A stretch of DNA of 64,000 nt from Gordionus sp. m RMFG-2023 (GCF_954871325.1 NC_088775.1:39657561-39721560); one strand, 5' to 3'; shown: positions 34,366 through 46,473, counted from the first letter of the stretch. The notes: generated from the letters alone by a model not told the origin. A program made the numbers and translations.

Positions 34366-35545
34366 TAATACTTTATTTATATATTTAAATATTACTTTTT
34401 AAATATTTTATAATATATTGCATAAATTATCATATAACGATTTTAATTATTTATATTTAAATATTTCTTTATATATAATTTAATATTACCTTATATATAT
34501 TTAAATATTACTTTATATATATATTTAAATATTACTTTATATATAATTTAATATTACCTTATATTTATATTTAAATATTACTTTATATATATATTTAAAT
34601 ATTTTAGATATATTTAAATATTTTATAATATATTGCATAAATTATCATATAAATATTTTAATTATTTATATTTAAATATTTCTTTATATATAATTTAATA
34701 TTACCTTATATATATATTTAAATATTACTTTATATATATATTTAAATATTACTTTAGATATATATAATTATTTATTAAATATTACTTTATATATAATTTA
34801 ATATTTTAATTATTTATTAAATATTACTTTAGATATATATAATTATTTATTAAATATTACTTTATATATAATTTAATATTTTAATTATTTATTAAATATT
34901 ACTTTATATATAATTTAATATTACCTTATATATATATTTAAATATTACTTTAGATATATTTAAATATTTTATATTTAATTAAATATTCATAAATATATAT
35001 TGCATAAATTATAATATAAATATTTTAAAATTTAAATTTAAATGTTAAATGTGTCTTGTTTGTATTCACCATCTTTCTTTCATTTGACTCCAAACAGCTG
35101 TGGGAATATTTCAGCCCCGAACCGTTCAATCTAATTTCGGTATCGTCCCTCGTATTTTTTTTTATTAGGTGTTTTGTCGTTTTGCTAAAACTAGATTCCC
35201 AAAATATTCAACCCCACATCAGTAAGTTAATTTAATATTTTAAATATATTATTATTTAATTTAATATTTTAAATATATTTATAGTTAATTTAATATATAT
35301 TTTTAATATAATGTAAGTTATTTTAATATTGATTCCCAAAATTTTTTCAATTGATTCCCAAAATTTTTCCAATTGAATACTCAAATTTCCAGTAAGTTAA
35401 TTTAATATTTTATAATATTATTAGTTAATTTAATATTTTAAATATATTTATAGTTAATTTAATATTTTAAATATATTTATAGTTAATTTAATATTTTAAA
35501 TATATTTATAGTTAATTTAATATATATTTTTAATATATTGTTAGT
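34366..35545. repeat. AT-only low-complexity region
   Basis: 34370-35040 is built from alternating TATATTTAAATATTACTT and TATATAATTTAATATTACC phrases. 35220-35540 repeats TAGTTAATTTAATATTTTAA. Between them (35045-35215) lies a short more complex stretch without an identified gene. Confidence 0.75.
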
Positions 35546-35663
35546 TAATTGAAGTAACTATGAATATTCAAGAGGTTAGAGACACAACAAATATCAAAGC
35601 TTATAAATTTAGAAATTAAAGTATATATTATTTAATTTACATATATTAATTTATATTTTTAAG

Positions 35664-36640
35664 AAAACTAAACATAATAAAGATTGTATATTTTATGGTG
35701 GATATGATTATGTGTTCCATAAATCTAGAAAGAAAGCAATTTATTACACCTGTAGACGAAAATGTGGAGGAAGAGCTAAACTCGCTGACACCGAATTTAG
35801 CATCACCATAAAACATTCAGCAACTTGCAAACCAATCCAAAGTAATTGATTTTGATTAATATTTAATCTTAAATACACAAATTTTAGGTAAAAATATTAT
35901 ATCACATATTATATAATCAAATCCAATTTAAATAGATTATTCTCAAAGTCTAGCAGGTTATTCTCAAGGTCAATCTATGAACCTCCCTGATCAAGGTAAA
36001 TAATTTTGATTAATATTTAATCTTAAATACACAAATTTTCGGTAAAAATATTATATCACATATTATATAATCAAATCCAATTTAAATAGATGATTCTCAA
36101 AGTCTAGCAGGTTATTCTCAAGGTCAATCTGTTAACCTCCCTGATCAGGGTAAATAATTTTTATTAATATTTAATCTTAATTATTCATATTTTTATTTCC
36201 TTATATAGACTCTAATTGCCTAAGAAAAGATATTTATCGATATCAACACAAAGTTATTTATAACTAATATATAATATAAATATATTTTAGCCGACAAAGC
36301 TCAATTAATGGATGTCTCTACACAGACAAATATCTCATTTTTTTCATCAAGTATAAAAAATTATATCCTTAATTACTGAATTAATGCTTGTGTATTTATA
36401 TTATAGTATTAAATGTATGTACTGCAGAATGCCAAAGTAAAATATCAAATTAATATTTACAATAATTTTTCAAAGCTATTTATCTACAAGTTTTGGATAA
36501 CACAAATAGTCCAGTTTTGGAAAACACAAATAGTCTAAATAAATTTCAATTATATTGGTACTATCTATTTTTTAACAAAGTTTTGAACCAAGAGATCTTG
36601 GAGGAAATAGATGCCCATAACAGAAATACCACTAGTCCAG
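35664..36640 (+). CDS. Candidate multi-exon gene with FLYWCH zinc finger and phase-1 mini-exons
   Basis: Six GT-AG exons can be read in one frame: 35664-35841, 35936-35995, 36090-36149, 36291-36350, 36407-36436 and 36491-36640. Exon 1 encodes a FLYWCH-like finger: FYGGYDYVFHKSRKK, YYTCRRKCGGRAKL, then KHSATCKP (aromatic/Cys/Cys/His pattern). FLYWCH fingers bind DNA or protein and also occur at the N-termini of Mutator transposases. All later exons start and end in phase 1 and are 60, 60, 60, 30 and 150 nt long. Exons 2 and 3 are a tandem duplicate (YSQSLAGYSQGQS) with equal 94-bp introns. The rest is Asn/Ser/Gln-rich. A possible last exon is 36766-36779 (ends TAA); the start exon is uncertain (a weak option is ATG 35560). 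Function unknown; no transposase domain follows. Confidence 0.55.
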
Positions 36641-36779
36641 GTAAATTATCCAAATATTTATCGGGTTTGCCAAAAGTGGTATACGTCAATTTCAAAATTT
36701 ATAGTTATTATATTTTTATTATATGACTTTTTCATTGTTTCGTCACTGTTATTTTATTTATATAGTTAACATGCATTAA

Positions 36780-37192
36780 ACCTCCTTTTCATTTTTAATA
36801 GTCATATTTATATATCGCAATACAAATGTTTAATTATAATAATCGCGATCGGAACAATATTATTTTTAATATAGTTTACAAAAGATTAAAATTTTATATA
36901 TGACATAAATAATAAATGATTCCCTAAAATTATTATTCCTATTTTATGGAGCGTGCCACATAAACAATAGAAATAGTTTTAAAAGTCAGACTTTTGAATA
37001 GTTAGAAAGACGACTATTATATGATAGAGTTAAGAAATTCAACTATAAAATAGGATTTATGGTAATTATTATAATTGTAACAATATCGGAAAATAGGTAA
37101 GTAAAAACTTATGAACTAATATTATTTCAGGATATATCTTTTTAAATATTAGGTAAAATTTAATTTAATGAGAAAGTAATATAATGCTTATT
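36780..37192. other. AT-rich non-coding interval
   Basis: Nothing identified. Confidence 0.5.
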
Positions 37193-37858
37193 CAGAGTTG
37201 GGCAGTACCGCAAATACTTGTATCTAAGATACAAGATCCTTTTGTATCTTGTATTCAGTATCTTTTTGACATTTTTAATAAGATAGAAGTATCTCTATCT
37301 AAGATCTTTTATTCTGAAGTGAATCTTGTATTATTTTCTTGATAAAAGATACAGATACAGATTCTTTTTAAAATTAATGTTTAAAATTTTACATATCACA
37401 GTATACATCTAATTTTCTTCGAGAATCTTGTATTAATTTCCTTATTTTTTTCCGCCATAACGATAGATAAAAAAAATAACAACATCGAAACGAAATAAGC
37501 AAAGATTATATTTTATATATAAATGTAACTCGATAGTATATTTTCATGGTAGTGAAGAAGAAAGTAGTGAAATTTAAATTAAATAAGTTCTCTTGAATCA
37601 AATTCCAATCTTAAAATTTTATATGGAAATTTTTAAAAATAAAAGTTAAAAAAGAAAAGACACAGGCTACATCTAAAACCTGTATCTTCCAAATGATAAA
37701 GGGTTAAACACAGATTTTGTTAATAGTATTTAAGTATCTTTATCTTGTATCTTTTTGATATTTTGAAAAAGATACTAGTATCTGTATCTAAAATTCATTT
37801 TTCACAAAGAATCTATATCTGCATCTAGATTCTTTTTCCGTAGGACCTGCCAACTCTG
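37193..37858. mobile_element. hAT-type MITE, CAGAGTTGG ends
   Basis: A 666-bp element from CAGAGTTGGGCAGTACC to the inverse of CAGAGTTGGCAGGTCC, with exact 8-bp TSD TGCTTATT (37185-37192, 37859-37866). Near both ends are clusters of GTATCTTGTATC/GATACAAGATAC words, which make the subterminal regions highly self-complementary. No coding capacity. It shares the CAGAGTTG start with the element at 33831. Confidence 0.9.
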
Positions 37859-38410
37859 TGCTTATTCTATAAATTAAAAAGTCGACCAAGAGGTCAACAT
37901 TTCCTTTGGTTCACAAAGAATAGATTTTATGGTTAGCTTACTCAATGTTATTAAAGAAATATTAGGGAAATTTCAAATAATCACACTAAAATAAATAAAT
38001 AAATTCGATAAGATATTATATATTTTATAGTGATGTAAATAAAATATAATATTTAAGGATCTTTGCTTTAGGTATCCAAGCGCATACGCGGGAATTTGGT
38101 CTGGGGGGGGGGGGGTAATAAAAATTTTTAAGAAATATTATTGTTAAAAAATTATATGTAAGGAATCACTTAAATGACCCAAAATAGAAATTTGAATTTT
38201 TTGAGCTTTAAAATTTATATATAAAGTATAAAAATTTAAATGTTAGAAATATGAATTAATACACAAAAAGCTTAGGGAATAATTGTATCTTGTTTGTTAT
38301 ATATTTACAATGTAAAATCTAATCTTCGTTGTGATTGAGTTACAAATGCCTATGAATATTCAAAAGATCCAAACCTTTCAATCTACTTTAAAAAGTTGTC
38401 TTCTTGGTAT

Positions 38411-38757
38411 GTTTTTCAGAGATAGCAGGCCCAGCCCCCGGGTCGGACCGTATGGCCGGGCCCGAAATTTAAAAAAAACACCCGGGCTGAGCCTGAATTT
38501 TTTTAAAAAAACATCTAGGCCGGGCCTGAAATTTTTTTAAAAAAAAATATCCGGGCCGGACTGTATTTTTTAAAACAGCCTATATTTGTAATCGTTATTA
38601 TTAGCTATAAAAATCAAAAATAAATATAATTTATTTTTTTTAAATCCGGGTCGGGCCTGAAAATTTTATTTTAAAAAAGGACGGGCCGGGCCTGAAAATT
38701 GAGCTTAGCCGTAAAAATGCCCTACAAATAATACCTCTGCAGGGCTATGTTATTCTT
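38411..38757. mobile_element. GGCCCGG-rich MITE nested in hAT
   Basis: Begins near CAGAGATAGCAGGCCC and ends near CCTCTGCAGGGCTATG. Inside, GGGCCGGGCCTGAA motifs alternate with A/T runs. It is inserted at the hAT position that in the young copy reads continuously through 39500-39520. It corresponds to 12014-12272. A related GC-rich block lies at about 45865-46075. Confidence 0.65.
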
Positions 38758-38902
38758 CTTAAAAAAGAGAATGTTCTCTCATTAGTTTACTATTAGGAAG
38801 AGTTGCTAATATATATAAACCCTTTTAATACATTGGTAATATAATCTAAAATGTGTTTGAATAATGCAGAGCATCCATAGCATTTTTTGGGACTGTATCA
38901 AC

Positions 38903-41681
38903 CAGTAGCGTACGCAGGAATTTAGTGTGGGGGATAATTAAAATTTTTTAAAATAAAATTATTGTTATTTAAAAATATCAAGCATAAATTTATTAGGACT
39001 AATAACTATTTCTAATATATTAATTTAAATTAATATGAATTATAAAAAATTAAATATATAAACCGATATATAAAAATAAATTTGATTTAAAAAATATTAA
39101 ACGGATATAACCGGCGGCATATAAATACTTTAAATAAATCTGAATTATAAAATATTAAGTGAATATAACCAGGATATGATGACTATAAAATAAATAATCC
39201 ATAATAGAAATTTAAATTTTTTTGAGCTTTTAAAATTTATATATAAAGTATAAAAAATCTAAATGTTGGAAATATGAATAATTATATTTTTTATGTAAAA
39301 GAAAAATATATAAGACATTAAAAAATGATAGCACAAAATATATTATAGAAACATTATATTTTTATAATGTAAAATCCAATCTTCGTTGGGAGTGAGCTAA
39401 TTTTTCAATTATCTCATCCGTGTTTGGCGTCAAATGCCTATGAATATTCAAAAGGGCCAGACCATTCAACCTGCTTTCAGAAGTTGTACTTCTTAGGTAC
39501 GTTTTTAATCTTCTTAAAGAAGAGAATGTTCTCTCATTAGTTGCAGTACTAATGGGAAGAGTTGCTAATATATATAATAATTTCAATATATTGGGAAAAT
39601 AATCTAAAAGATGTTTGAAATGATGCAAAGCATCCATAGCATTTTTTGGGACTATATCAACCATAGTTAATGCTTTATACCATAGTTGGCATTCAGCTAA
39701 TAAAGCATCATGAGATACATTAATGTCTTCATGATAAAAATCTTCCAAATTTTTTTATTTTTTTTCTATCACCATCTGAAAAAGGTTCAGAGGGCTTTTG
39801 TGGAAGTAATATCTGCAGATTGATAAGTGCTTCTTGATGAATTAAAAACCTTTCATTTACTTGGGTTATAAATGTATCCAAAAGAGGTATAAAGACATTT
39901 ATTTTATAATATTCTTCTATTGACCCTATATTAATATTTGGATGATAAGTTTGCCTTACTGCAAGTCGAGGGAGACAAATATTGAACTCGTATAGCTCTG
40001 CTTTTGATTCAACATTAACATATAAAATATGAAATTCCTCATCAGCATTAGCTCTAATTTCTTTGAGTTCTAATAAAATTGTCTCTGCTATTCTCATCAT
40101 CTCAATCAAATCAATATCAGGTTTTTGAAAAGTATTACATAAAATAGTTGTATAATTAAATAATTTATTAATACATTCTAATGCGAAAAAAAAATTTGGT
40201 ATAAGTATTGAATCCAGTAACTTGCTTGCTTCTGAAGAAATATCTCTTTCAGACCATTGTGATATTTCTGTAAGAGCATAATAATCGGCTCTTCTAACTC
40301 GATAAAAGCTGTTACTGCTTGATGTCGAAGACTCCATCTTGTTGGACAAGCTTTTTGCAATTTTTTTCTCCTTGTTGGGCAAGGAGTTTCTGATATAATT
40401 TTGTTCAAAATATTTTGACGCTTGGGGTATCTAAACATCTCATAGATGCTAGATATTTTACCTGATATAAATATAAAAAATTTAATTTTAATAATTAAAA
40501 ACCTAAGCAATTTGATATCAATGGTAAAGAACATGAATCCGATATTGCTAAGTTGAGTGAATGGGCAGCACAGTAGACATATATAGCTGTTGGGAATTTT
40601 TTTTTAATAAATGCCTGAAGTCCATTGAATTGTCCACTCATTGCAAGTGCTCCATCATACCCTTGCCCACGTATCATATTTATATTTAGCTATATTTTTG
40701 AAAATAATTATATAATAAGATTAATTATTACTTTTAATTTTTTAAGATTCACAAATATTACATCAGCTAAAGCAGACCCAGTCATGCTTGAAACAGGAAT
40801 AAATTGAAGAAACATTTCTTTGATAATGTTGTTTTTATGAGTATCTACATATCGCGCACACAACGACATCTGCTCAATGCCAACAATGTCCGTGGTCTCA
40901 TCTGCCAAAATTGAGAAGCATGGGGCAGAATTGATTTCAACAATCAATTTTTCTAAAATGATATTGTTGCAAATATTAATTATCTCATTTTGTATCCTAG
41001 GGCTGAGATAAGTAGCATTTTTTTGGTACTAATGAGGCTCTCCATTAATATAGGATCTCCTAATGCTTTAAATTTTAAAAGTCCACGGAAATTACCTTCG
41101 TTATCATTATTATTAAAATTTAAGCTTCCTGAATCCTTGTGGCCATGAAGTGCTAGGCCTTGCAAGCCACAATATAAAATAGCCTCAATAGTTAGTTTTA
41201 TCTTGCCTCTATTTTCTTTTGCAATTTTAACCCTATATTTATCAATTATTGATGAAATTGGAATCATATCCCCCTTTTGAATTGATTCTTTTGAGGAAAT
41301 CATCAGTTCACAGCTTTTGTTTATTAAATTATTATACTATACTTTTTTTCTTTTTGGCATGATTTTCACCTTCAGCGTTAAAAAGTCTAATATCCATGAC
41401 TAGAAATTTGAAAATTATAATACCGGGAAATTTATAAATAATAGATAAATATTAGGCCACAAGGAAAACTTGAAAATGAAATTAATTGATAAAGTAAATT
41501 AGTAAATGAAAAAGGTAATAATATAAAAATTTAAAAAGAAATATATATGAATAATTATAATAAAATATAAAAAATAATATTTTTGAAAAATATGTCCGGC
41601 ATCTGCATTTTGGCTTTGGGGGGGGGGAGGGGGAGGGGGGGGGATTTGTCCCCCTGCCCCCCCCCGCTGCGTACGCCAATG
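38903..41681 (-). mobile_element. Near-complete hAT transposon (DUF4371/TTF type)
   Basis: A 2779-bp element with ends CAGTAGCGTACGCAGG and inverse CATTGGCGTACGCAG and an exact 8-bp TSD, GTATCAAC (38895-38902, 41682-41689). It carries a transposase gene on the minus strand (39362-41303). The G-run next to the right end (about 41618-41644) is shared by all copies of the family. It is inserted in an older copy of its own family. Confidence 0.92.
39362..41303 (-). CDS. hAT transposase with two tiny introns, two frameshifts
   Basis: Cut-and-paste transposase of the DUF4371/TTF hAT group. In order: GLALHGHKDSG and NEGNFRGLLKFKALGDPIL (40980-41303), FSILADETTD (first catalytic Asp), YVDTHK, RGQGYDGALAMSGQFNG (second Asp), CAAHSLNLA (C-x2-H), CPTRWSLRHQAV, and the dimerisation block TNERTFSSLRRLKTYLRSTT (39362-39748). 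Two GT-AG introns restore the family reading: 40690-40731 (42 bp, phase 0) and 40462-40502 (41 bp, phase 1). Single-base slips in A-runs near 41020 and 39750 change frame; they could be real mutations or assembly errors. All three key blocks are present, so this is the best-preserved transposase in the window. The upstream TTF zinc-finger part is not clear; a possible earlier ATG is near 41361. Confidence 0.8.
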
Positions 41682-42844
41682 GTATCAACCATAGTTAATC
41701 TTATAAACATAGTTATTCAGCTAATAAGGCATCATAAGATACTTTATTATCTTCATGAATAAAAATCCAACAAATATTTTTTTTTATCACCATCTGAAAA
41801 AGGTTGGGAAGGCTTTTATGGAAATAATATTTGCAGATTGATAAGTGCTGCGTAATGAATTAAAAACCATTCATTTATTTGGTTTATAAATGTATTTGTA
41901 TCTAAGTTATACTCTTCTGCTGATCCTATATTAATGTTTTAACTATGAGCTTGCCTTGCTGCAAGTCGAGTGAGACAATTATTAAACACGTATATCTCTG
42001 CTTTTGACTTAACAATAACATATAAAATATGAAATTCTTCATAAACATTAGCCCTAATTTCCTTGAATTCTAATAAAATGCTCTCGGCTATTCTCATCTT
42101 CTTAATCAAGTCATCATGTTTTTGATAAGTAATACATAAAGTTGTACATTCTAATGAGAAAAAAAATTTGGAATAAGCATTGAATCCAATAATTTTCTTG
42201 CTTCTAAGGAAAAATTTCTTTCAGGCCATTGTGATATGTCAGTAATAGCAAATAATCGGCTCTTCTAACTCCATAAAAGCTGTTACTGCTTGATGGCCGA
42301 GACTCTATCTCGTAGGACAAGGTTGCAATTTTTTTCTCCCTGTTGGACAATTTCAGAATAATTATTATTTAACTAGAAATTTAAAAATGGTAGATAAATA
42401 TTACGCCACTAAAAATTTGAAAATAATAATATTACGCCGGAAAACTTGAAATCGAAATTAATTGATAAACTTAGTGATGAATGTGATAATAAATGTAATT
42501 AAATATATATTTAATATGAGATAGGAATAAATATTAACAAATATAAATTAATATAGTACTGTGTAAATTTAATTCAAAACATTTCCATATTTATTAATTT
42601 ATTTGAAAATAAAATTATTTGACTTGTAAAAAGTTGTTAAAATAACATATTTATATATTCTTATCAATTTTTACAAGTTAAAATTTTTATTTACAAACGA
42701 ATTAAAAAATATAGAAATGTTTTAAATTAAATCTGTACAACACTCTAAACAAAAATATTTTTGAAAAATATATCCGGCATCTGCATTTTTTGGCTTTGGG
42801 GGGTATTTGTCCCCCTGCCCCCCCCCCGCTGTGTACGCCAATGC

Positions 42845-43050
42845 ATCAATGCCACAAAGCAATAAACCATGCAATAAATCGAGGTTTAACAGCCGCCTAC
42901 ATTCTTAACCATCTTGAACCCGTAAATTTATCTCAAGATGGCTTAAAACCTGATGGTATGACAACCATAACTTGGGCCCTCGGAAAATCTCTAATATGTG
43001 ATTGCACATGCGTCTCATTATTCCCCTTAAACTTAAATATCAATCATTAA
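42845..43050 (+). pseudogene. Fragment of a LINE-type polyprotein C-terminal domain
   Basis: The frame reads CHKAINHAINRGLTAAYIL, then LEPVNLSQDGLKPDGMT, TITWALGKSLICDCTC and SLFPLN. This resembles the region found after the reverse transcriptase in many invertebrate non-LTR retrotransposon proteins (pattern H-N..I...I......A......EP.GL...DGKRPDG.T..PW..G....WD.T). Only about 65 residues remain. It abuts the right end of the hAT at 42843, and nothing upstream or downstream continues it. No reverse transcriptase is visible nearby, so it is a dead 5'- and 3'-truncated piece. Confidence 0.5.
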
Positions 43051-43254
43051 TACAGACAGAAACTAAAAAGATTAACAAATACAAAAATTTTAAAAACTTC
43101 ATATTCACTTCAATAGTGACTTTCACAAATAGCCATTTTCGCCATTAATATATGAGATTTAATCTAGGCAATAAAATACAGCTTTTTACAAACGAAGCTA
43201 AAGAATTCTATATATGTGCCAAAAAATTTAATTAGAAATTTTTAGACTATCTTA

Positions 43255-43860
43255 GTTAGAATGAAATTTGGAATGTATGGTTCCACGGGCAGAATTCCAA
43301 TAGAATAATTCTTCGTACAAAAATAATAATTTCTTTATTCAATTTAAAATAAATTCAAAACTTTGGTATAAAAATATAATTCTTTTATTTAATTTACAAT
43401 TAAATCCAAAAACTTTCGTGTACAAATATAATTCTTTTATTTTTATTTTCAATTAAATTCAAAAACTTTTTCAATCAAAATCATCTTATCTTTTTCTTCA
43501 TTTTTTCTTCAAACATAATAAATAAAAAAACATTATTCATTTTAAAAAATACACAACACTCTTCAACATCAATCACCATACCTCAATCATATACTCATAA
43601 TTACAACATCTCCCCTCCTTTACATTCCTCTCTCGGCCTCAATTGATCTTGATGCCTACAATATACTATTCCATTGTCATCTTTAACCTAGTATTTGACA
43701 CTACCAATTATTTCTTCTACCTATCCCATCATCCATCTGAATTTTCCTTGAACATTAAAATATACACTTCTTGTCCCAGGCAAAATTTACTAGATTTCAC
43801 TCACATCCAACCTTTTCATTTCACAATCACATGCCATCATTTTTAAATTAACCAAAATTT
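43255..43860 (-). mobile_element. LTR and edge of internal region, Ty3-like fossil
   Basis: 43255-43606 is the inverse of the LTR at 14929-15285 and ends at TTACAACA. Just right of it the minus strand reads a purine-rich tract (AAAGGAGGGGAGATG) preceded by a short RHQDQLRP-like peptide, a form typical of Ty3/gypsy polyprotein ends. So this is a 3' LTR with a little internal sequence, truncated on the right near the MULE. Broken; old, given clear divergence from the 15-kb LTR. Confidence 0.6.
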
Positions 43861-43909
43861 TGGATTAGTTTTATATAGCATTTAGTTCTGGAAACCCTTA
43901 TATTTTTCT

Positions 43910-44850
43910 CTAAAAAATTTGACCAAAATGAAATAAACATCCTCGTTGTTTCGTTAACGGAAAGACCAATTTGAATGCAATGATTGCCGATAACTGGAAT
44001 TCGGTCATTATAAAATTAGGAGAGATTAATACATAGGATTGAATAATTTCAAAAACTCGCTTGTAATCCTCAATCCTTTTATCGGTCATCAATATGTAAA
44101 TTGGGGGAAACCCGTTTTATTTTTTACCCCGTGAAGGGTGTAAAGTTGATGAAAAAGAGGTGATGTATATTTAAAAGCACCATCGGCGATCCACATCGCT
44201 CATGAAGAGAGAAACTCAAGATTTGTTTCAGTCGAGAATATTAAATTCGCTCGTTTTTAATATATAATATAAAATTTTTAGTATTAAAAGTTTAATCAAT
44301 AAATTTTAAAAATAATTATTTGCAATTTACCAATAAATATAATAGACGAAATTTTGACTTTAAGTTGAAATATAAACTAGCTTTATCGATCAAATTGCTT
44401 AATCTTATTTCATCATCATGAATAATAAAATTCTCGTCCATCTGGGTAATAGTATATTCGTAGGGTAGAAATAATGCGAGCAAAAAAGTTGGGCACGGTG
44501 GCATATGATTGTGAGAGTTTCTTGTACGGTGTATTATCCACTTAATAAGGTTAAAGTTAGGAATCTTTATTACCATCTAGATTTGCCGATATTTACTGGG
44601 AGTATCGATAGATGTTTCGCTTTATGCTTAATTTCATTAACAATTTTTCGTGACTCCTTTTGAGCACAATAGGATTGTGCTCCAATTTATTTGGAATTTT
44701 TTCATTATTTCGGCATGTGAGCCTGGCCATACACATGTGTGCACCTCTCTCTACACACCTATAGTAGTAGGTAGGAGGTACTTTTTTGTCAAGTCTGTTT
44801 AAAAAGTTATCATAGATCTCTAGATCTAAATCTTTATAACTTTCAATCAT
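43910..44850 (-). pseudogene. FLYWCH-type Mutator-like (MULE) transposase, broken
   Basis: From 44850 downward the minus strand encodes a FLYWCH finger (PTYYYRCVERGAHMCMARLT then LEHNP). After a decayed middle come DGAF-type catalytic sequence (about 44150-44210, WIADGAF-like across a frame change), LYTLHG, and TDKRIEDYKRVFEII with FIMTEFQLSAIIAFK and KQRGCLFHFGQ (43910-44092). The order FLYWCH, then DDE-type MULE core, matches autonomous Mutator-like transposases of invertebrates. The C-terminal half is missing, and several frame changes prevent expression. It may represent the source family for the 9-bp-TSD element at 9331-10854, but their ends cannot be compared here. Confidence 0.65.
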
Positions 44851-46473
44851 AATTATTTAAATAAAGATATATTTATTTGTAATTTGTTTCTATAAAAATA
44901 AAAATAGTTTTAATAATATGTAAAATAAAATCACAAAAATTTTTCGAATTTTTTCTATTTATAATAAAACAAGCCAGGTGTCGTCATATAAATTCTCGGA
45001 ACACCCTTGAATAAAAAAAAGGGAAATTCAACGAAATATTAAAATTCTTTCTGAGCGATAAAATAATAAAACTTTAATTTTCCTAGAAATTAGCTCTATT
45101 TTGTAAATTGTTAATGAAAATCAATTGAATATATGAGTAGCAAATGAAACAATCCTGTTTAATTGATATAATTTATATTTTTGTAAAGGTTCTGCCTGGA
45201 GTAACCCAATTTTTATTATTTTAGACCCAGCTAGAATTTTATAAATTATACCATGTTACCGACCGCTCTGTATCGGGATCTGGGCCAGGAGTTCTAATAT
45301 CTACAGTTTTTATTCAAATTATAATAATACCTTTTTATTTCAATAATTATTCACAAAATAAGTAATCATATCGTATGGATTTTAGAATTCTTGATTAATG
45401 AACGCCGAACCGGCCAGAGCTGATAAAATTTTAAAAATGAAAAAAGGTTTATTCTTGTCCCAAAATATAAATCCTGATTTGTATTTGTTTTATGATAGAT
45501 AAATTTTTAGCTAATCTTAAACAACTTTTATATTATATCTCAAAGGTTTCGCGAATTTAAGGTGATTTATAGCAGGAACCAGGAGAAATACTTCAATAAT
45601 TATTAAAAACAAAATTTTTATGAACCTCGTCATCAAATTCTAATTTTCTTGGCCGAGGCATGAGTTTTCCGTTGAACAATTAGAAGTAGTAATGTTAAAA
45701 TTATGAAAATATTTCTTTCTTTATCAGTTTGTATTAGTACTTTGCTTTAACTATTAGAGTAGCCCGTTTAAAAAAAACTATTAGCAATAAAGCCAGCCTT
45801 ACGCCAATTTTTTTAGAAAATATTTATCAATATTTAGTGCTTTGTGAGTTATTTTAATCTGCACTGCCCTGCCCGAATTTTTTTTATATTATATATTTTT
45901 AATTAGCATAGATATATTGGTGATATAAAATATTTGAATATATGACCCGACCCGCTGCCCCGACCCGTGTATTTGAAAAAATAAAATTTTAGGCTCGGCC
46001 CGGGTGTATTTAAAAAACTTGGTGAGTGTACCCGGGCTGGGTTTACAGCCGGTGCCTGTAGGCCTCTGTTCTGATTTATATTGCGTGTTTTTAATTTCCC
46101 GATAAATCTGATTTTACCAAATCTTCCAAAGAGAATACCCTGGGATTTCATACGATTTCGCCAAAATATTTTTGTATTTAATAAATTATAATGAAAATCT
46201 ATATAAAAGTTAATAAGGTAAGGCCATAGTTTGATGGGTATTTTGTTCTATTTTTTGCATTTTAAATCATTAATTGAGCACGTTTTATTAAATTTTAAAT
46301 CTGATTTTGCCGGAAATTATTCAGATAAATTTCAGAAGATTTTATATTGAACTTCTGAAGAAATTTTAATTTACATTAATAATATTTTGAAAAATTTTGA
46401 AAAAATTAATATAAATTAAAGTTTCTTCATAAGTTTGTCATAAAATTGTCTGGAATTTATAGGTAGTGTTATT
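44851..46473. other. Non-coding interval with a GC-rich MITE-like block
   Basis: 45865-46075 contains CCCGACCC and CTCGGCCCGGGTG motifs, alternating with A/T runs, related to the MITEs at 12014 and 38411. 46250-46330 is a diverged arm of the MITE at 13162. No gene. Confidence 0.45.

Larger units (their letters stand above)
38077..42843 (-). mobile_element. Older internally deleted hAT, split by a younger hAT
   Basis: The left end CAAGCGCATACGCGGGAATT beside a G-run and the right end GCTGTGTACGCCAATG match the ends of 11016-12740. Decayed minus-strand transposase lies at about 38330-38900 and 41690-42360, interrupted by the full-length relative at 38903-41681. The insertion target GTATCAAC is itself transposase sequence (compare 39655-39662). 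The copy lacks the same N-terminal part and carries the same MITE as 11016-12740. The outermost flanks show no matching TSD. Confidence 0.75.

Noticed and set aside
41482-41688. Minus-strand Pro-rich ORF
   Set aside because: It is the translation of the hAT terminal G-run, not a protein.
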